Assembly: GCF_001730295.1 (NCBI RefSeq)
Contig: NZ_MIKA01000005.1
Span: forward strand, 33,761 to 97,760
Reading direction: 5' to 3'
DNA: 64,000 nucleotides
Source: Enterococcus plantarum
GTDB lineage: Bacteria; Bacillota; Bacilli; Lactobacillales; Enterococcaceae
A model generated the notes under the pieces. That model made no database searches and was not told the origin of the DNA. It saw nothing but the letters and a program-made list of their open reading frames with translations. The position numbers and the translations under genes are program-made. Below are positions 63,457 to 64,000 of this stretch, in pieces. Numbering within the stretch: position 1 is the first letter of the stretch; every line of letters starts with the position of its first letter.

Positions 63457-63685
63457 CTCATTCATTTCCTCCATATATATAGTAGAATCCTTCTTCTTCA
63501 TTCTAACAAAAAAAGCAAAAAAAGGACAAAATCAAAGAGAAGTTACGGGAAATTTAGAATATGTTACTAAAAATTAAGAAATAGCATAAAATTCATCGGT
63601 TTTTCGTTAAAAAACGAACAATAAAGAACAAAAGTAATAAAACAATCGGGAACCAAAAAAACTTTAAAAAAAGCGCAAATTTTAG

Positions 63686-63714
63686 TTGACCTAAGCCTAT
63701 AATCTTGGTATATT
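63686..63714 (+). promoter_or_regulatory. rRNA-operon-type promoter P1
   Basis: TTGACC (63686-63691), 17 bases, TATATT (63709-63714), followed by CTTGTCGCAAGG. Confidence 0.7.
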
Positions 63715-63812
63715 ATATCTTGTCGCAAGGTACTGATGAAACACGCCGAACGATGAGCATAATATAACAACTTAAAGTTTAAAAAAACTTTGAGAATCAG
63801 GGAAAAAAGTTG

Positions 63813-63841
63813 TTGACAAACAATAAGCAACCTGATAAACT
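63813..63841 (+). promoter_or_regulatory. rRNA-operon-type promoter P2
   Basis: TTGACA (63813-63818), 17 bases, TAAACT (63836-63841), followed by AATGAAGTTGTCGCAAG. An AAAGTTT/AAACTTT hairpin lies upstream. Confidence 0.75.
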
Positions 63842-63933
63842 AATGAAGTTGTCGCAAGAACTAAAGACGACGAACAAGAAATAGAATAACATTTCAAGTC
63901 CTGAAAAAACTTGAAAAATCAGGAAGAAAGTTG

Positions 63934-63962
63934 TTGACAAATAACAAACAACCTGGTAAACT
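63934..63962 (+). promoter_or_regulatory. rRNA-operon-type promoter P3
   Basis: TTGACA (63934-63939), 17 bases, TAAACT (63957-63962), followed by AATGAAGTTGTCACG. Spacing and sequence almost copy P2, 121 bases upstream. An rrn operon should begin beyond position 64000. Confidence 0.75.
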
Positions 63963-64000
63963 AATGAAGTTGTCACGAAACATCTGACAACATCAAGCAG

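Larger units (their letters stand above)
63720..63968 (+). repeat. About 120-base tandem promoter-region duplication
   Basis: Two units, each running from TTGTCGCAAG through a short hairpin (AAAGTTT/AAACTTT or TTCAAG/CTTGAA), an AATCAGGGAA- or AATCAGGAAG-type block, and the GTTGTTGACA...TAAACTAATGAAG promoter. This explains the near-identical P2 and P3. Confidence 0.65.

Noticed and set aside
63567..63830. 87-residue minus-strand ORF over the rrn promoter region
   Set aside because: Opposite to strong tandem promoters, no Shine-Dalgarno, composition of non-coding AT-rich DNA.

Overview
The window is a low-GC Gram-positive (Firmicutes) chromosome around the replication origin, most likely an Enterococcus. 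The evidence is the gene order dnaA-dnaN-yaaA on one side of oriC and rpmH-rnpA-yidC-jag-mnmE-mnmG / rsmG-parA-parB / DUF951-ychF on the other, together with a WxL-interacting (DUF916/DUF3324) protein, a serine T-box and the protein sequences. oriC with its DnaA boxes lies at about 3.24-3.78 kb. Genes on the minus strand left of it (dnaA, dnaN, yaaA) and on the plus strand right of it are co-directional with replication. The right edge (63.68-64.0 kb) carries three tandem rRNA-operon-type promoters, so an rrn operon probably starts just outside the window.

The housekeeping backbone is interrupted by two accessory blocks. Island 1 (about 10.95-40.05 kb) separates mnmG from rsmG, which are usual neighbours in Firmicutes, and has a parS site at each border (10932 and 39865). 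Most of it is on the minus strand, head-on to replication. From left to right it holds a lone endolysin-like gene, a decayed amidinotransferase gene, tandem and dispersed repeats, a 1433-residue LPXTG protein built of tyrosine heptads and flanked by about 170-bp direct repeats, a frameshifted secreted protein, an essC fragment, and a complete type VII secretion system (T7SSb). The T7SSb order in transcription is a LytTR regulator, esxA, esaA, essA, esaB, essB, essC, three small helical partner proteins, a candidate effector of unrecognised type, a lipoprotein, and three further small proteins, two of them membrane-anchored. A GNAT acetyltransferase and a degenerate M24-peptidase-like protein follow on the plus strand.

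Island 2 (about 42.6-52.3 kb) separates parB from DUF951-ychF. It starts with a 1-kb AT-rich non-coding stretch carrying direct repeats and two similar palindromes. An apparent operon follows: an atypical winged-helix regulator, an acidic Asp/Glu/Tyr coiled-coil protein, an unknown protein, a possible small membrane protein, a WxL-interacting-type membrane protein and another unknown coiled-coil protein. A lone tyrosine recombinase and an Mga-like regulator close the island.

The rest is housekeeping: DUF951, ychF, a DUF1129 membrane protein, a large polytopic membrane protein, guaB, a membrane-anchored polysaccharide deacetylase, serS with its T-box leader, and an OmpR/histidine-kinase two-component pair. 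The most interesting material is the new-looking T7SS effector module, the tyrosine-heptad surface protein with its flanking direct repeats, the uncharacterised DUF916 operon, two atypical response regulators lacking the phospho-acceptor Asp, and two promoter-terminator units that look like small RNAs.
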